A DNA stretch of 43,800 nucleotides from Phascolarctobacterium sp. (GTDB taxonomy: Bacteria; Bacillota; Negativicutes; Acidaminococcales; Acidaminococcaceae), in contig JAFUKD010000036.1 in the NCBI GenBank assembly GCA_017467905.1, forward strand, positions 1-43,800, given 5' to 3'. Numbering within the stretch: the first letter of the stretch is position 1; every line of letters starts with the position of its first letter. This document shows, one piece after another, positions 9,665 through 18,835 of the stretch. A program made the translations under genes and the position numbers. The notes beneath the pieces were generated by a model, which ran no database searches, was not told where the DNA came from, and was given only the letters and a program-made list of their open reading frames with translations.

Positions 9665-9928
9665 TTGCCGAACATTAAATCTTCTATCCGCAGTGTAAAA
9701 ACCGATGCAGAACGTCGTGCTAAAAACGCTCCGATTAAAGCTGCTCTCCGTAACGCTTCTCGTAAAGTTGTTGCTTTGACTGAAGCTGGCGCTCAAGAAG
9801 ACGCAAAAGTTACTTTCGCTACTGCTTCCGGTTTAATCGATAAAGCAGCTCGCAAAGGCATTATCCACAAAAATGCTGCAGCTCGCAAAAAATCCAGACT
9901 TGCTAAAAAAATCAACGCTATGGGCTAA
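9665..9928 (+). CDS. rpsT: 30S ribosomal protein S20
   Basis: Small basic primary 16S rRNA-binding protein, 87 residues. It begins with [20 protein letters not shown] and has the typical late [16 protein letters not shown]. The start is TTG at 9665, with a strong AGGAGGTG seven bases upstream; S20 genes often use weak start codons, linked to autoregulation. It stands alone with its own promoter and terminator, divergent from lepA. Confidence 0.97.
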   Translation: MPNIKSSIRSVKTDAERRAKNAPIKAALRNASRKVVALTEAGAQEDAKVTFATASGLIDKAARKGIIHKNAAARKKSRLAKKINAMG

Positions 9929-9978
9929 TTGATTGAGAAATAAGTTTACGCGCGTGCACTTATTCATTTTACAAGCTG

Positions 9979-10008
9979 ACCTGTTCTCGTAAGAGGACAG
10001 GTTTTTTT
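9979..10008 (+). terminator. rpsT terminator
   Basis: ACCTGTTCTC and GAGGACAGGT form a 10-bp stem with a GTAA loop, followed by a run of T. Confidence 0.9.
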
Positions 10009-10059
10009 GTTGTTACAAGAAAGTACAACAGCGCAAGCCCCAGAATAAAACATCCCTCT

Positions 10060-10109
10060 AAAAAAGAAGAAGTGAAATTGAGATACATACATCCTCAACT
10101 TCACTTCTT
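10060..10109 (-). terminator. terminator of the hydG/M20 operon
   Basis: On the minus strand, AAGAAGTGAAGTTGAG pairs with CTCAATTTCACTTCTT (one mismatch), followed by CTTTTTT. The 10003-10060 stretch before it shows nothing else. Confidence 0.8.
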
Positions 10110-10160
10110 ATATATTTTCATACAAGGTTCAGGCTTCTTGCCTGCTTCCTACAACAAAAA

Positions 10161-11393
10161 CTACTCGTTGCCCTCTTGCTCCAGCAATTTCGCCAGCACT
10201 TCAATCGCACGACAGATATCTTCCAGTTTCGCATACTCTGCCGGATTATGGCTAATGCCTTCCTTGCAGGGGATGAAGAGCATGGTCGTGGGTGCAAGCT
10301 TCGCCATATGCATGGCATCGTGCCCCGCACCACTATTCATATGTAAATAGTCAATACCTTCCGCCTCGCAGATTCCTTCCAGCTTGTGCGCCAGTTCTTC
10401 ACTTAAAGCAACAGGCTTATCCGCAGTGAACATTTCCAGCTCAACAGCCACGCCGTCACTTGCGGCAACGCGCTCTGCTTCCGCCTTGATTGCTTCCAAA
10501 GTGCGGGCAATGCTTTCGTTATTTACACCACGCACGTCAACCCACAGAGTTACGCCGCCGGGAACAACATTGATGGAGCCCGGCTCTACTTCCACAACGC
10601 CAACAGTACCAACTGTTCCATTGTCCTTTTCTTTAGTTGCAGCAGCTTCCACTGCTAAAATAAGCTTCGCCCCGCTTACAAGAGCATCCCTACGAAAGCC
10701 CATGGGCGTTGCACCGGAATGATCTGCCATACCTTTAATATGTATCTTGAAACGGGTGGGAGCAGCAATATTATGCACAATACCTAACTGCTTGCCGGTT
10801 TCTTCCAAAACCTTGCCTTGTTCAATGTGAATTTCACTAAAGCTTTTGTAGGTTCCGGGTTTAACGATAGCCTCTGCGTAACGTTCAGGGTCACAGCCCC
10901 AATTTGCCAAAGCTTCGGTAAAACTAAGCTCGCCCTTTTTCGCAGCCTTGGAGAAGCCAACCGGACTACCGTTGCCGGTCATCAGCTTGCTGCCAATGGT
11001 CGCAAAGCCAAAGCGGCTACTCTCTTCCGCACGGAAGATAATCACTTCCACACTGCGTTTGAGCTTTACATCACGCAGCATATAGAGTGCTTCTATCGCA
11101 CCCACTACACCGCACATACCATCATACATTCCACCGTGGATTACTGTATCAAGGTGGGAACCTGTTGCCACTGCCGGCAAAGACTCATCCTCACCTACAC
11201 GGCGCAGGAACACATTACCCACAGCATCCTCGCGCACCTGCAAATTTAAATCTGCAATTTGCGCCAGCAGCCATTCTTGGGCAGCCCTGTCATCATCACT
11301 ATAAGCCAAACGGGTAATGCCTTGCTCTGTCTTGCCAAATTCAGCCAAGCCCTGCAATAAATTATTTACTCTCTCTTTATTAACAGCTAACAT
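10161..11393 (-). CDS. M20-family Zn hydrolase, N-carbamoyl-L-amino acid hydrolase / allantoate amidohydrolase type
   Basis: Cytosolic binuclear zinc amidohydrolase, 410 residues. It shows ATGSHLDTVIHGGMYDG (metal His and Asp), RAEESSRFG with the catalytic Glu pair, HIEQGKVLE, and MADHSGATPMG in the dimerisation domain. A late SGAGHDAMHMA carries another metal His. These are hallmarks of the AmaB/HyuC/AllC group, and the substrate cannot be separated within the group. It starts nine bases after hydG with AAGGAGCAAGT before the ATG, so the two are co-transcribed, an unusual pairing. A hydantoinase-family gene at 26038 is elsewhere in the window. Confidence 0.85.
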   Translation of the reverse strand: MLAVNKERVNNLLQGLAEFGKTEQGITRLAYSDDDRAAQEWLLAQIADLNLQVREDAVGNVFLRRVGEDESLPAVATGSHLDTVIHGGMYDGMCGVVGAIEALYMLRDVKLKRSVEVIIFRAEESSRFGFATIGSKLMTGNGSPVGFSKAAKKGELSFTEALANWGCDPERYAEAIVKPGTYKSFSEIHIEQGKVLEETGKQLGIVHNIAAPTRFKIHIKGMADHSGATPMGFRRDALVSGAKLILAVEAAATKEKDNGTVGTVGVVEVEPGSINVVPGGVTLWVDVRGVNNESIARTLEAIKAEAERVAASDGVAVELEMFTADKPVALSEELAHKLEGICEAEGIDYLHMNSGAGHDAMHMAKLAPTTMLFIPCKEGISHNPAEYAKLEDICRAIEVLAKLLEQEGNE

Positions 11394-11402
11394 ACTTGCT
11401 CC

Positions 11403-12818
11403 TTAGAATCTAAAATCTCGGATGCCTTCTTCAATTTTCTGCAGATGGTCTGCACAAATTTCACGAACCTTCTCCTTGGGAATATTGTTCAACTCCGCTT
11501 CAATAAGCGCCTCGCCAATAGCTCTGGTTTCTTCAGAAGCATAATCCACCAAATATTCCTTCAAGGTCATAAGCGCATTGGGGTGGCAGCAGTTTTGAAT
11601 CTGCTTGGATTTACACAGCTCCATGAACCTGTCCCCGGTACGACCGGCACGATAGCAGGCAGTACAGAAGGATGGAATATAGCCTAAATCCATCAGCCAA
11701 TGTACTACTTCGTCCAAGGTACGTTGGTCAGAAACATCAAACTGCTCCGTATCGGTGGGACGTTCTTTCTCCGTGTAACCACCAACGGAAGTTCTGGAAC
11801 CACCGCTGATTTGGGAAATGCCCAGCTTCAAAACCTTTTCACGCACGGCTTGGCTTTCGCGGGTAGAAACAATCATACCAGTGTAAGGCACTGCAATACG
11901 GATAAGCGCCACCAGCTTGCCAAAGGTTTCGTCATCAATGCCATTAGCAAAGGTAGAAGGGTCAATGTCATCAGCACGCTTGATACGTGGCACGCTGATA
12001 GTATGGGGGCCAACACCATGCACCGCTTCCAAATGCTCTGCGTGCATTAAAAGTCCTGCAAATTCGTACTTGTAGCGTTCCAAACCAAAAAGCACGCCCA
12101 AGCCTACGTCATCAATGCCACCTTCCATAGCTCTGTCCATTGCCTCGGTGTGATAAGCATAATTATGCTTCGGTCCTGTTGGGTGCAGCTCTTCGTAGCT
12201 TTCCTTGTGATAGGTTTCTTGGAATAAAATGTAGGTGCCAATGCCTGCATCCTTTAACTTACGATAGTTCTCTACCGTAGTAGCCGCAATATTAACGTTT
12301 ACACGACGGATGGCACCGTTCTTATGCTTAATGGAATAAATTGTATTGATACATTCCAAAATATATTCGATGGGATTATTTACCGGGTCTTCGCCTGCTT
12401 CTAAGGCTAAACGCTTATGACCCATATCCTGCAAAGCGATTACCTCTGCCGCAACCTCTTCTTGAGTAAGCTTTTTGCGAGCGATATGCTTGTTCTTCAT
12501 ATGATAAGGGCAATAGGTACAACCATTGATACAATAGTTGGATAAATACAGGGGAGCAAACATAACAATACGGTTGCCATAAAAATCAAGCTTAATCTGC
12601 TCTGCCAAAGCATACACTCTGTGCAGGATACCTTCATCCTCACAGGCAAGCAGCACGGAAGCCTCTCGGTAGCCCAAGCCTTCACGTTTTTCTGCCTTTG
12701 CTAAAATTTCTTCAATAAGTTCAAAATTATTCTTGTTCTCTTCGGCGTAAGCCAAAGTCGCAAGAATCTCCTCGTGACTGATGAACTCCTCAGCCTTCAT
12801 AGATTTGGGATTATACAT
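11403..12818 (-). CDS. hydG: [FeFe]-hydrogenase maturase HydG
   Basis: Radical SAM tyrosine lyase that makes the CO and CN ligands of the H-cluster, about 471 residues. The SAM cluster motif is CINGCTYC. The C-terminal second-cluster motif CTACYRAGRTGDRFMELC and the later NCCHPNA fit the CX2C-X22-C site that separates HydG from ThiH. I choose the ATG at 12818 (MYNPKSM), nine bases after AAAGGA; two upstream in-frame starts overlap the ribosome site. It follows the TM1266-type regulator by 66 bases. HydE, HydF and the hydrogenase are not in the window. Confidence 0.93.
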   Translation of the reverse strand: MYNPKSMKAEEFISHEEILATLAYAEENKNNFELIEEILAKAEKREGLGYREASVLLACEDEGILHRVYALAEQIKLDFYGNRIVMFAPLYLSNYCINGCTYCPYHMKNKHIARKKLTQEEVAAEVIALQDMGHKRLALEAGEDPVNNPIEYILECINTIYSIKHKNGAIRRVNVNIAATTVENYRKLKDAGIGTYILFQETYHKESYEELHPTGPKHNYAYHTEAMDRAMEGGIDDVGLGVLFGLERYKYEFAGLLMHAEHLEAVHGVGPHTISVPRIKRADDIDPSTFANGIDDETFGKLVALIRIAVPYTGMIVSTRESQAVREKVLKLGISQISGGSRTSVGGYTEKERPTDTEQFDVSDQRTLDEVVHWLMDLGYIPSFCTACYRAGRTGDRFMELCKSKQIQNCCHPNALMTLKEYLVDYASEETRAIGEALIEAELNNIPKEKVREICADHLQKIEEGIRDFRF

Positions 12819-12884
12819 TTTCTTCATTCCTTTCAAGTCAGCTTCGCTTCCTCGTTAGTTTATTACAGCCTAAGCGGCGAGTAA

Positions 12885-13148
12885 TCATAAGCTATTATTG
12901 GTAGTAACACTGGAATAAGCAGTCTTAGCATTTACACCCGGCAATCTGCCAAGCTTACCACTCATGGCACTGATAATATCCTGGGGCGCATCCACTGCCA
13001 CGCAGATAATACTCACACCCTTACTGCGATAAGGCAAACCCATGCGTCCAATAACATATTGTCCATAATCGTGGAGTATCCTATTTAATTGTTCCACATA
13101 ACCATCGTCTGACACGATAATAGAGATAACAGCAACACGAGTTTCCAT
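12885..13148 (-). CDS. TM1266-type iron-only hydrogenase system regulator
   Basis: An 87-residue ACT/NikR-C-like protein: METRVAVISIIVSD at the start, a HDYGQYVIGRMGLPY centre, and ISAMSGKLGRLPGV near the end. It matches the family found beside hydrogenase maturation genes (TM1266 type), whose exact role is unknown. The start at 13148 is set by GGAGG five bases upstream. It is the first gene of the hydG operon. Confidence 0.85.
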   Translation of the reverse strand: METRVAVISIIVSDDGYVEQLNRILHDYGQYVIGRMGLPYRSKGVSIICVAVDAPQDIISAMSGKLGRLPGVNAKTAYSSVTTNNSL

Positions 13149-13292
13149 AACTACCTCCAGCATTTTAGACAAGTATATCATAAAACTATAAATTGAACAT
13201 AGAAATTATTTAAAGTAGAAAACTCAGCACCAATTCCGTTGAATATGTTACAATATTAATACCACCCCAACTAAATATTTTGGAGGTACTCA

Positions 13293-13913
13293 ATGGAATT
13301 TGTTGCCATAGATTTTGAAACTGCTAACAAATCCTACGATAGCGCCTGCTCCATTGGCTTGGTAACAGTCAGGGACGGGGCAATCGTTGACGAATATTAC
13401 AAGCTCATTCGTCCTAAAAAATTATACTTTCACCCCGACAACATTAAAATTCACAACATCACCGAAGAAATGGTTGCTGACGAACCAGGCATCAACGAAT
13501 TATGGAAGGAAATTCTGCCACGCTTACAAGGCAAGCAAGTGGTAGCACATTTCGCCAAATTTGACATGAATGTCTTACGCAGCTCCCTTGCTTCCTGGGG
13601 AGTACGCCTGCCGGAATTTGATTACTTATGCAGCTTTCTGCTCTCTAAAAAGGCGTTCCCTTATTTGGAAAGCCATAGTTTAAACTACGTTGCGGAATCA
13701 GTTGGCTTTAAGTTTCACCATCACCACGCGCTGGAAGATGCTAAAGCCTGCGCTACCATCATCAACAAAATAGTCAAGGAAGGCAACTACCAAAATTTTG
13801 AACAGCTTGCCAACGCCTACGGTCTTGATTTGGGAAGAATGTGGCACGGCGGCTTACGTCCCTGCGCAGAAAAACCTAAGGAAGAACCATTGATGGACAG
13901 CTTGTTTGGGTAA
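13293..13913 (+). CDS. DEDDh 3'-5' exonuclease (DnaQ-like)
   Basis: A stand-alone exonuclease domain, 206 residues. Exo I is AIDFETAN (Asp, Glu), Exo II is VVAHFAKFDMNVL (Asp), and Exo III is HHALEDAKA (His, Asp), so all DEDDh residues are present. It is related to the epsilon subunit of DNA polymerase III, but with no polymerase-binding partner visible its DNA or RNA substrate is open. TTTTGGAGGT precedes the ATG. It is transcribed alone, divergent from the hydG operon. Confidence 0.9.
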   Translation: MEFVAIDFETANKSYDSACSIGLVTVRDGAIVDEYYKLIRPKKLYFHPDNIKIHNITEEMVADEPGINELWKEILPRLQGKQVVAHFAKFDMNVLRSSLASWGVRLPEFDYLCSFLLSKKAFPYLESHSLNYVAESVGFKFHHHHALEDAKACATIINKIVKEGNYQNFEQLANAYGLDLGRMWHGGLRPCAEKPKEEPLMDSLFG

Positions 13914-13951
13914 GCACCTTTCCCATAACTACATAACCATCTAAAAGCAAG

Positions 13952-13997
13952 AACCTCCGTCTAAACTAAAGTGCTCATTTAGTTTGGACGGAGGTTT
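13952..13997 (+). terminator. terminator of the exonuclease gene
   Basis: AACCTCCGTCTAAACTAAA pairs with TTTAGTTTGGACGGAGGTT (one internal mismatch), a very long stem. Confidence 0.85.
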
Positions 13998-14044
13998 GAA
14001 TTTTGAACAAACCCATTCTTGTGCAAAGTCCTTTATTTCCCCAT

Positions 14045-14074
14045 TTGACATTCTACCACAACTCCCCATATAAT
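14045..14074 (+). promoter_or_regulatory. promoter of the small membrane protein gene
   Basis: TTGACA (14045-14050), 18 bases, TATAAT (14069-14074): both hexamers are perfect. Confidence 0.8.
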
Positions 14075-14108
14075 TATCCTATACTACTCTCACAAAGGAA
14101 CTACTACC

Positions 14109-14291
14109 ATGCTTAACATTTTATTTGCATTTTTTCTCTTTGGTATGCTGTGCGTGCTTTGCGCCAAGGGCATCTACCGCGTTTACAAATATCAACAAGG
14201 CTTTACCGCTAAAGAATATGCTTTGCTCGTAGCACTCTTCATTGGAGTTATGGCAGCAATCCATATGGGCATGAGCAAGCTAAACGGTTAA
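14109..14291 (+). CDS. small membrane protein, 60 aa
   Basis: I do not recognise the family. Two hydrophobic helices (about residues 2-20 and 38-55) flank a basic loop (IYRVYKYQQG), so it is probably a two-pass inner-membrane hairpin. AAAGGA lies nine bases before the ATG. It has its own consensus promoter and terminator, which favours a real, well-expressed gene. Confidence 0.75.
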   Translation: MLNILFAFFLFGMLCVLCAKGIYRVYKYQQGFTAKEYALLVALFIGVMAAIHMGMSKLNG

Positions 14292-14303
14292 TATTATTCA
14301 TCT

Positions 14304-14341
14304 AAGAGGATGCAGCATTAATTGCTGTGTCCTCTTTTCTT
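14304..14341 (+). terminator. terminator of the small membrane protein gene
   Basis: AAGAGGA-TG-CAGC pairs with GCTG-TG-TCCTCTT, followed by TTCTTTTT. Confidence 0.85.
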
Positions 14342-14434
14342 TTTCACAGCTTCACTCTTTTTACATAGTAACTTCACCACTGAACTATGAGCTGTAGTAT
14401 TACTGTGACAATGGTTAAAGAACAGCAAACTCTA

Positions 14435-14463
14435 TTGAATTAGCTAATTTTGTCGCCTATAAT
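14435..14463 (+). promoter_or_regulatory. promoter of the amidohydrolase-transporter operon
   Basis: TTGAAT (14435-14440), 17 bases, TATAAT (14458-14463). Downstream, the palindrome AATTACC-CTTGT-GGTAATT (14483-14501) falls about 15-35 bases past the expected transcription start and could be an operator. Confidence 0.65.
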
Positions 14464-14552
14464 GAAGGCGCAACAAGGTAACAATTACCCTTGTGGTAAT
14501 TATATGTTTTTGTCCAATATGTAAACTTTCCCAAGAACAGGAGATGAAAGAA

Positions 14553-15806
14553 ATGAGTAAATTTATCAACCAGCTGGCTGATTCCGTTAAAAAGATTTTG
14601 CCATACGCCGAAGAAGTCTATAAAGATTTACACCAGCATCCGGAACTTTCCTTACAAGAGAACCGCACTTCTAAAATTGTGGCTTCCCATTTAAAGGATG
14701 CAGGCTTTCAAGTTACGGAACACGTTGGTGTTACCGGCGTTGTAGGCTTAATGAAAAACGGTGATGGTCCTACCATTATGCTGCGCTCCGATATGGACGC
14801 GCTTCCCATGAAGGAAGAAAGCAGCGTACCTTATGCCAGCAAATGTGAAGCTGTCAACGCTAAGGGCGAGACTGTTCCCGTAGCTCACACCTGTGGTCAT
14901 GACCTGCACATTACCTGGCTGTTAAGCGCAGCCACCATTTTATCCAGACACCGCGAGCTTTGGCAAGGTACTCTACTGGTTGTGTTTCAACCTGCAGAAG
15001 AAACAGCCCAAGGCTCTGCCAAAATGATTGAGGATGGTATAACCAGCCGATTTCCTAAACCGGATATAATTTTAGGTCAACACTTGTTACAATACCGCGC
15101 AGGCAAGGTTGGTTATCGTCCTGGTCAAATTCTAACTGCCGGTGATAGTATGCTGGTACGCTTCTTTGGCAGAGGTGCCCATGGTGGTATGCCTCAAAAT
15201 GGTATCGACCCCATCGTTATGGCTTCCGCCGCAGTTTTACGTTTACAAACCATCGTATCCCGCGAAGTCGCTCCTCAAGCTCAGGTTGCAGTAACAATTG
15301 GTGAGTTCCACGCAGGCACTGCAGAAAACATCATTGCAGAAACTGCCGAAATTAAACTCAACGTACGCAACACCGATGCCGCAGTACGCGAGCATGTACT
15401 GGATGCGATTAAACGTATCTGCGTTGCTGAAGCTCACGCTTCCAATGCACCTAAGGACCCGGAATTTGAACCCATCAACAATTATCCGCTCACTGTTAAC
15501 GACGCGGCAGCCACATCCAAAATTGCAGAAGCCTTTAAAGCCCACTTCGGTGACGATGCTTTTGAGTGTCCTCCCGTCGGTGCCAGCGAAGACTTTGCAC
15601 GTTTTGGTTTAGCTTTTGGTAGTCCCTACGTTTACTGGTTCGTAGGCGGTACTGACCAAGCTAAATATGATGCCGCAGTTAAAAACAATACTGTCAGTGC
15701 TTTACCCGGTCCCCACTCCCCCTTCTGGGCTCCGGCAATTGAGCCTACTCTGCGTACTGGTATCGAAACCATGCTAGTAGCAGCAGGCGTTTGGCTGGCA
15801 AAATAA
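14553..15806 (+). CDS. M20D amidohydrolase (hippurate / N-acyl amino acid hydrolase type)
   Basis: Zinc-dependent amidohydrolase releasing amino acids from N-acyl conjugates, about 417 residues. It shows YKDLHQHPELSLQE, LRSDMDALPMKEE, HTCGHDLHIT with metal Cys/His, QPAEETAQGSAKM with the catalytic Glu pair, and GAHGGMPQNGIDP. The start at 14553 (MSKFINQ) is nine bases after GGAG; an ATG six bases earlier abuts the ribosome site. It is followed after 27 bases by an MFS transporter, which suggests uptake of a conjugate and intracellular hydrolysis, or export of a product. The acyl group cannot be predicted. Confidence 0.9.
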   Translation: MSKFINQLADSVKKILPYAEEVYKDLHQHPELSLQENRTSKIVASHLKDAGFQVTEHVGVTGVVGLMKNGDGPTIMLRSDMDALPMKEESSVPYASKCEAVNAKGETVPVAHTCGHDLHITWLLSAATILSRHRELWQGTLLVVFQPAEETAQGSAKMIEDGITSRFPKPDIILGQHLLQYRAGKVGYRPGQILTAGDSMLVRFFGRGAHGGMPQNGIDPIVMASAAVLRLQTIVSREVAPQAQVAVTIGEFHAGTAENIIAETAEIKLNVRNTDAAVREHVLDAIKRICVAEAHASNAPKDPEFEPINNYPLTVNDAAATSKIAEAFKAHFGDDAFECPPVGASEDFARFGLAFGSPYVYWFVGGTDQAKYDAAVKNNTVSALPGPHSPFWAPAIEPTLRTGIETMLVAAGVWLAK

Positions 15807-15833
15807 TCTTAGAAAGGCAGATGAGTATTGATT

Positions 15834-17279
15834 ATGAAGAAAAATACTCAAGTCATTCCTTACCAGGGTAATGACAAATTACTTTTAGGTATTGTATTGG
15901 GCGTAATTACCTTCTGGTTATTTGCCCAAACAACTTTAAATATTGCTCCCACCATGCAAGCAGAATTAGGTATTACTGAAAACTGGAGCAACATTGCCGT
16001 AAGCATCACTGCTCTGTTTTCCGGTATCTTTATCGTTGTCATGGGTGGTTTGGGCGATAGAATTGGTCGCGTAAGAATAACAATCTTAGGAACGTTTCTG
16101 AGCATCATCGGTTCTCTTTTGATTGCCATTACTCCGGCAGGTACTGTAAATTACCTGCTGGCAGGCAGAATCATTCAGGGACTTTCCGCAGCGTGCATTA
16201 TGCCCTGTACCTTGGCATTAATCAAGGCTTACTACGATGGACCAGCCCGTCAGCGTGCTGTAAGCTTTTGGTCCATTGGTTCTTGGGGCGGTAGCGGCTT
16301 GTGCTCCCTTTTTGGTGGCTTCGTAGCTTCTACCATAGGTTGGCGTTGGATTTTCTGGTTCTCCATCATTGTATCCGTCATCAGCTACTTTCTCATCAGA
16401 GGAACTCCTGAAAGTAAAATTGTTGACGATAAACCGGAAGCCTTCGATTGGAGCGGTCTAACTGCTTTTATGGTGTCCATGGTTTCTGTAAACCTCGTCA
16501 TCGGTCAAGGCTCCAAGCTTGGCTGGACTAGTCCCCTGATTATGTCTCTGGCAGCAATCTTCATCATTTCCTTTGTCATCTTCTTTAAAATAGAAGAGTC
16601 CAAAGAAAATGCTTTTGTTGATTTCAAACTGTTCCGCAACAAGACCTACACTGGCGCAACCATTTCTAACTTTATGCTGAATGGCGCTGCCGGTACTATT
16701 ATGGTTACCTTGGCGCTGGTACAACAAGCCGCCGGCATGACTTCATTGCAGGCTGGTATGCTTACCCTTGGCTATTTAGTTGCAATTTTGGCAACCATTC
16801 GCGTTGGCGAAAAGCTTTTGCAAAAATGGGGACCTCGCAAACCGATGATTTTAGGCTGCACTATCACAGCTATCGGTATTGCTCTTAACTCTTTAAGCTT
16901 CCTGTACACTTGGCAATATGTAATTGCTTCTCTTATCGGCTTTACTCTCTTTGGTATCGGCTTGGGCTGCTATGCTACTCCTTCTACGGATGCAGCATTA
17001 TCCAATGTTCCCCAAGAGCAAGCCGGTTCTGCAGCAGGCATTTACAAAATGGCGTCCTCTCTCGGAGCTGCCTTTGGCGTAGCAATTTCCGCGGCAATAT
17101 TTACTGCCCTTAGTAATAGCGATACTATTATGTTCGCACATCTTTTCTTAGGACGCACAGACAACATTGATATCCGTTATGCAGCAGCAGTTGCGTTGCT
17201 CTTTAACGTATTCATGACCATTGTTGCAATCATTTCCATTGTAATGACTGTTCCCGAAGGTAAAAAAGAGTCAGCTTAA
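15834..17279 (+). CDS. MFS transporter, DHA2 (14-TM)-like
   Basis: Inner-membrane proton-coupled transporter, about 481 residues. Motif A is GGLGDRIGRVR between early helices, and a motif C-like stretch (SLFGGFVASTIGWRWIFW) is typical of DHA2/EmrB-QacA drug exporters. The length suits 14 helices. The ATG at 15834 is the likely start, though the ribosome site is weak; a TTG at 15828 is possible. Its place after the amidohydrolase suggests a shared substrate. Confidence 0.85.
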   Translation: MKKNTQVIPYQGNDKLLLGIVLGVITFWLFAQTTLNIAPTMQAELGITENWSNIAVSITALFSGIFIVVMGGLGDRIGRVRITILGTFLSIIGSLLIAITPAGTVNYLLAGRIIQGLSAACIMPCTLALIKAYYDGPARQRAVSFWSIGSWGGSGLCSLFGGFVASTIGWRWIFWFSIIVSVISYFLIRGTPESKIVDDKPEAFDWSGLTAFMVSMVSVNLVIGQGSKLGWTSPLIMSLAAIFIISFVIFFKIEESKENAFVDFKLFRNKTYTGATISNFMLNGAAGTIMVTLALVQQAAGMTSLQAGMLTLGYLVAILATIRVGEKLLQKWGPRKPMILGCTITAIGIALNSLSFLYTWQYVIASLIGFTLFGIGLGCYATPSTDAALSNVPQEQAGSAAGIYKMASSLGAAFGVAISAAIFTALSNSDTIMFAHLFLGRTDNIDIRYAAAVALLFNVFMTIVAIISIVMTVPEGKKESA

Positions 17280-17286
17280 CCCCATA

Positions 17287-17321
17287 AAAAACAGCCCTAC
17301 TCGAAAGAGCGGGGCTGTTTT
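17287..17321. terminator. bidirectional terminator
   Basis: AAACAGCCC-TA-CTC pairs with GAG-CG-GGGCTGTTT around a GAAA tetraloop, between two convergent genes. Confidence 0.9.
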
Positions 17322-17326
17322 GCTTT

Positions 17327-18550
17327 CTATACAACTTGGAAGATATAAAATTTCAAATAGTAAGTTTCCGGCACGTTCCACAAAATAGGATGGTCAGGCG
17401 ATTGCTGACGCGCTTCTATCTGGCGTAAGCTCACGTTGGCATCCTTCGCCGCATCGTGTAGCATTTGCACGAAAAACTCCTCCTTCATAAAGTGGGAGCA
17501 AGAGCAGGTAGCCAAGTACCCACCACGGGGCAGCAGCTTCATGGCTTTAAGGTTAATCTCCTTGTAACCACGGATAGCATTCTTAACCGTGCTTCCTGAT
17601 TTGGTAAAAGCAGGCGGGTCCAGAATGATAAAATCATATTCGTGAGATTTTTTATCTGCAAGCTCGCTGAGCAAATCAAAAACATTTGCCTGCAAACCTT
17701 TGACAATTTTTTCGTAGCCATTAATCTTGGCGTTATGATCTGTCATACGCACTGCTTCAGCACTGATATCAACGGCAGTAACCTTCGCCGCACCGCCTTG
17801 AGCAGCGTTCAAGGCAAAAGAACCGGTATGAGTAAAGCAGTCCAAAATCTTTTTGCCCTTGGCAATTTTGGCAACCGCCTGGCGGTTATACTTCTGGTCA
17901 AGGAAGAAGCCTGTCTTTTGTCCATTTTCAACATCAACGGTGTAGCGGATACCGTTCTCGTTGATTTCAGTAGTGGTGGGGCAAGCAGGATCAAGCAAAT
18001 CTGATTTAAAGAAGCCTTTATTTTCTTCCATGCCTTCTAAGCGACGAATCTTTACGTCATTGCGCTCGTACAAGCCACGAATTTCCTGCCCCATCTCACG
18101 CAAAATTTTAATGAGCAAATTAAAGAGCATTTCTTTACGCACTTCAATACCCAAGGACAAGGTTTGGGTTACTAAAATATCATTGAAGCGGTCAACAGTA
18201 AGACCAGGAAAGGTATCTGCTTCACCAAAAATTAAACGGCAGCAATTAAAATCCTTCTCTCCCATTACTGTCAGACGATAATCTATCGCGTAACGCAAGC
18301 GACGTTCCCAAAAAGCTTCATCAAATTTATCATTAGTATTAGTAGAAATAATGCGTACCCTGATTTTAGAAACGTCATTGACAAAACCAGTGCCTATATA
18401 TTTACCCTTGTGAGTTACAACGTCTACCAAGTCACCATTTTGGTATTCGCCTTCCACCTTGGTCACTTCTTCACCAAACACCCAGGGATGTCCCGTGCGG
18501 GCTGCCTTCTCTCCTTTGGGGGTTACATAAAATTTTGCGTACTTGCGCAT
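17327..18550 (-). CDS. class I SAM-dependent rRNA methyltransferase, RlmI-like
   Basis: Probably 23S rRNA m5C methyltransferase of the RlmI/YwbD type, about 407 residues. An N-terminal PUA domain (KYAKFYVTPKGEKAARTGHP) is followed by a Rossmann methyltransferase with ILDCFTHTGSFALNAA, VTAVDIS and ILDPPAFTKS. The last motif and the late CSCSHFM stretch fit a cytosine-C5 enzyme. I choose the ATG at 18550, seven bases after AGAGGT; the frame is open upstream without a ribosome site. It is a single gene, convergent with the MFS gene. Confidence 0.88.
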   Translation of the reverse strand: MRKYAKFYVTPKGEKAARTGHPWVFGEEVTKVEGEYQNGDLVDVVTHKGKYIGTGFVNDVSKIRVRIISTNTNDKFDEAFWERRLRYAIDYRLTVMGEKDFNCCRLIFGEADTFPGLTVDRFNDILVTQTLSLGIEVRKEMLFNLLIKILREMGQEIRGLYERNDVKIRRLEGMEENKGFFKSDLLDPACPTTTEINENGIRYTVDVENGQKTGFFLDQKYNRQAVAKIAKGKKILDCFTHTGSFALNAAQGGAAKVTAVDISAEAVRMTDHNAKINGYEKIVKGLQANVFDLLSELADKKSHEYDFIILDPPAFTKSGSTVKNAIRGYKEINLKAMKLLPRGGYLATCSCSHFMKEEFFVQMLHDAAKDANVSLRQIEARQQSPDHPILWNVPETYYLKFYIFQVV

Positions 18551-18768
18551 GCTACAACCTCTTTCGTTTTTCAGATGAGTAAAGTATATCACAGGCATCG
18601 AAAGCTGTACAGATATTCCCCTGACAATAGCCTCTTAGCTTGCCTCTGCCTCCATTACGTACCACCAAAAATAAACACATTTCCTCAGAAACATCTACTA
18701 CATTTTATTTCAACCTTAACATTTTACCAATAGGTAACCTGTTTCCGAAAATGATTTACATAAAATTG

Positions 18769-18797
18769 TAGACAAAACTGAATTTTAGTAAGATAAT
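18769..18797 (+). promoter_or_regulatory. promoter of the PheC-like gene
   Basis: TAGACA (18769-18774), 17 bases, GATAAT (18792-18797). The rest of the 18551-18835 gap shows only a small TTACC/GGTAA palindrome at 18724-18737. Confidence 0.55.
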
Positions 18798-18835
18798 ATG
18801 AGTGTATCTGTTTTTATGAAAGGAAGGACTGTAGT

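Noticed and set aside
9431-9796. N-terminal extension of LepA
   Set aside because: The extension has no Shine-Dalgarno, runs through the lepA promoter, and the ATG pair at 9428-9433 gives the normal protein length.
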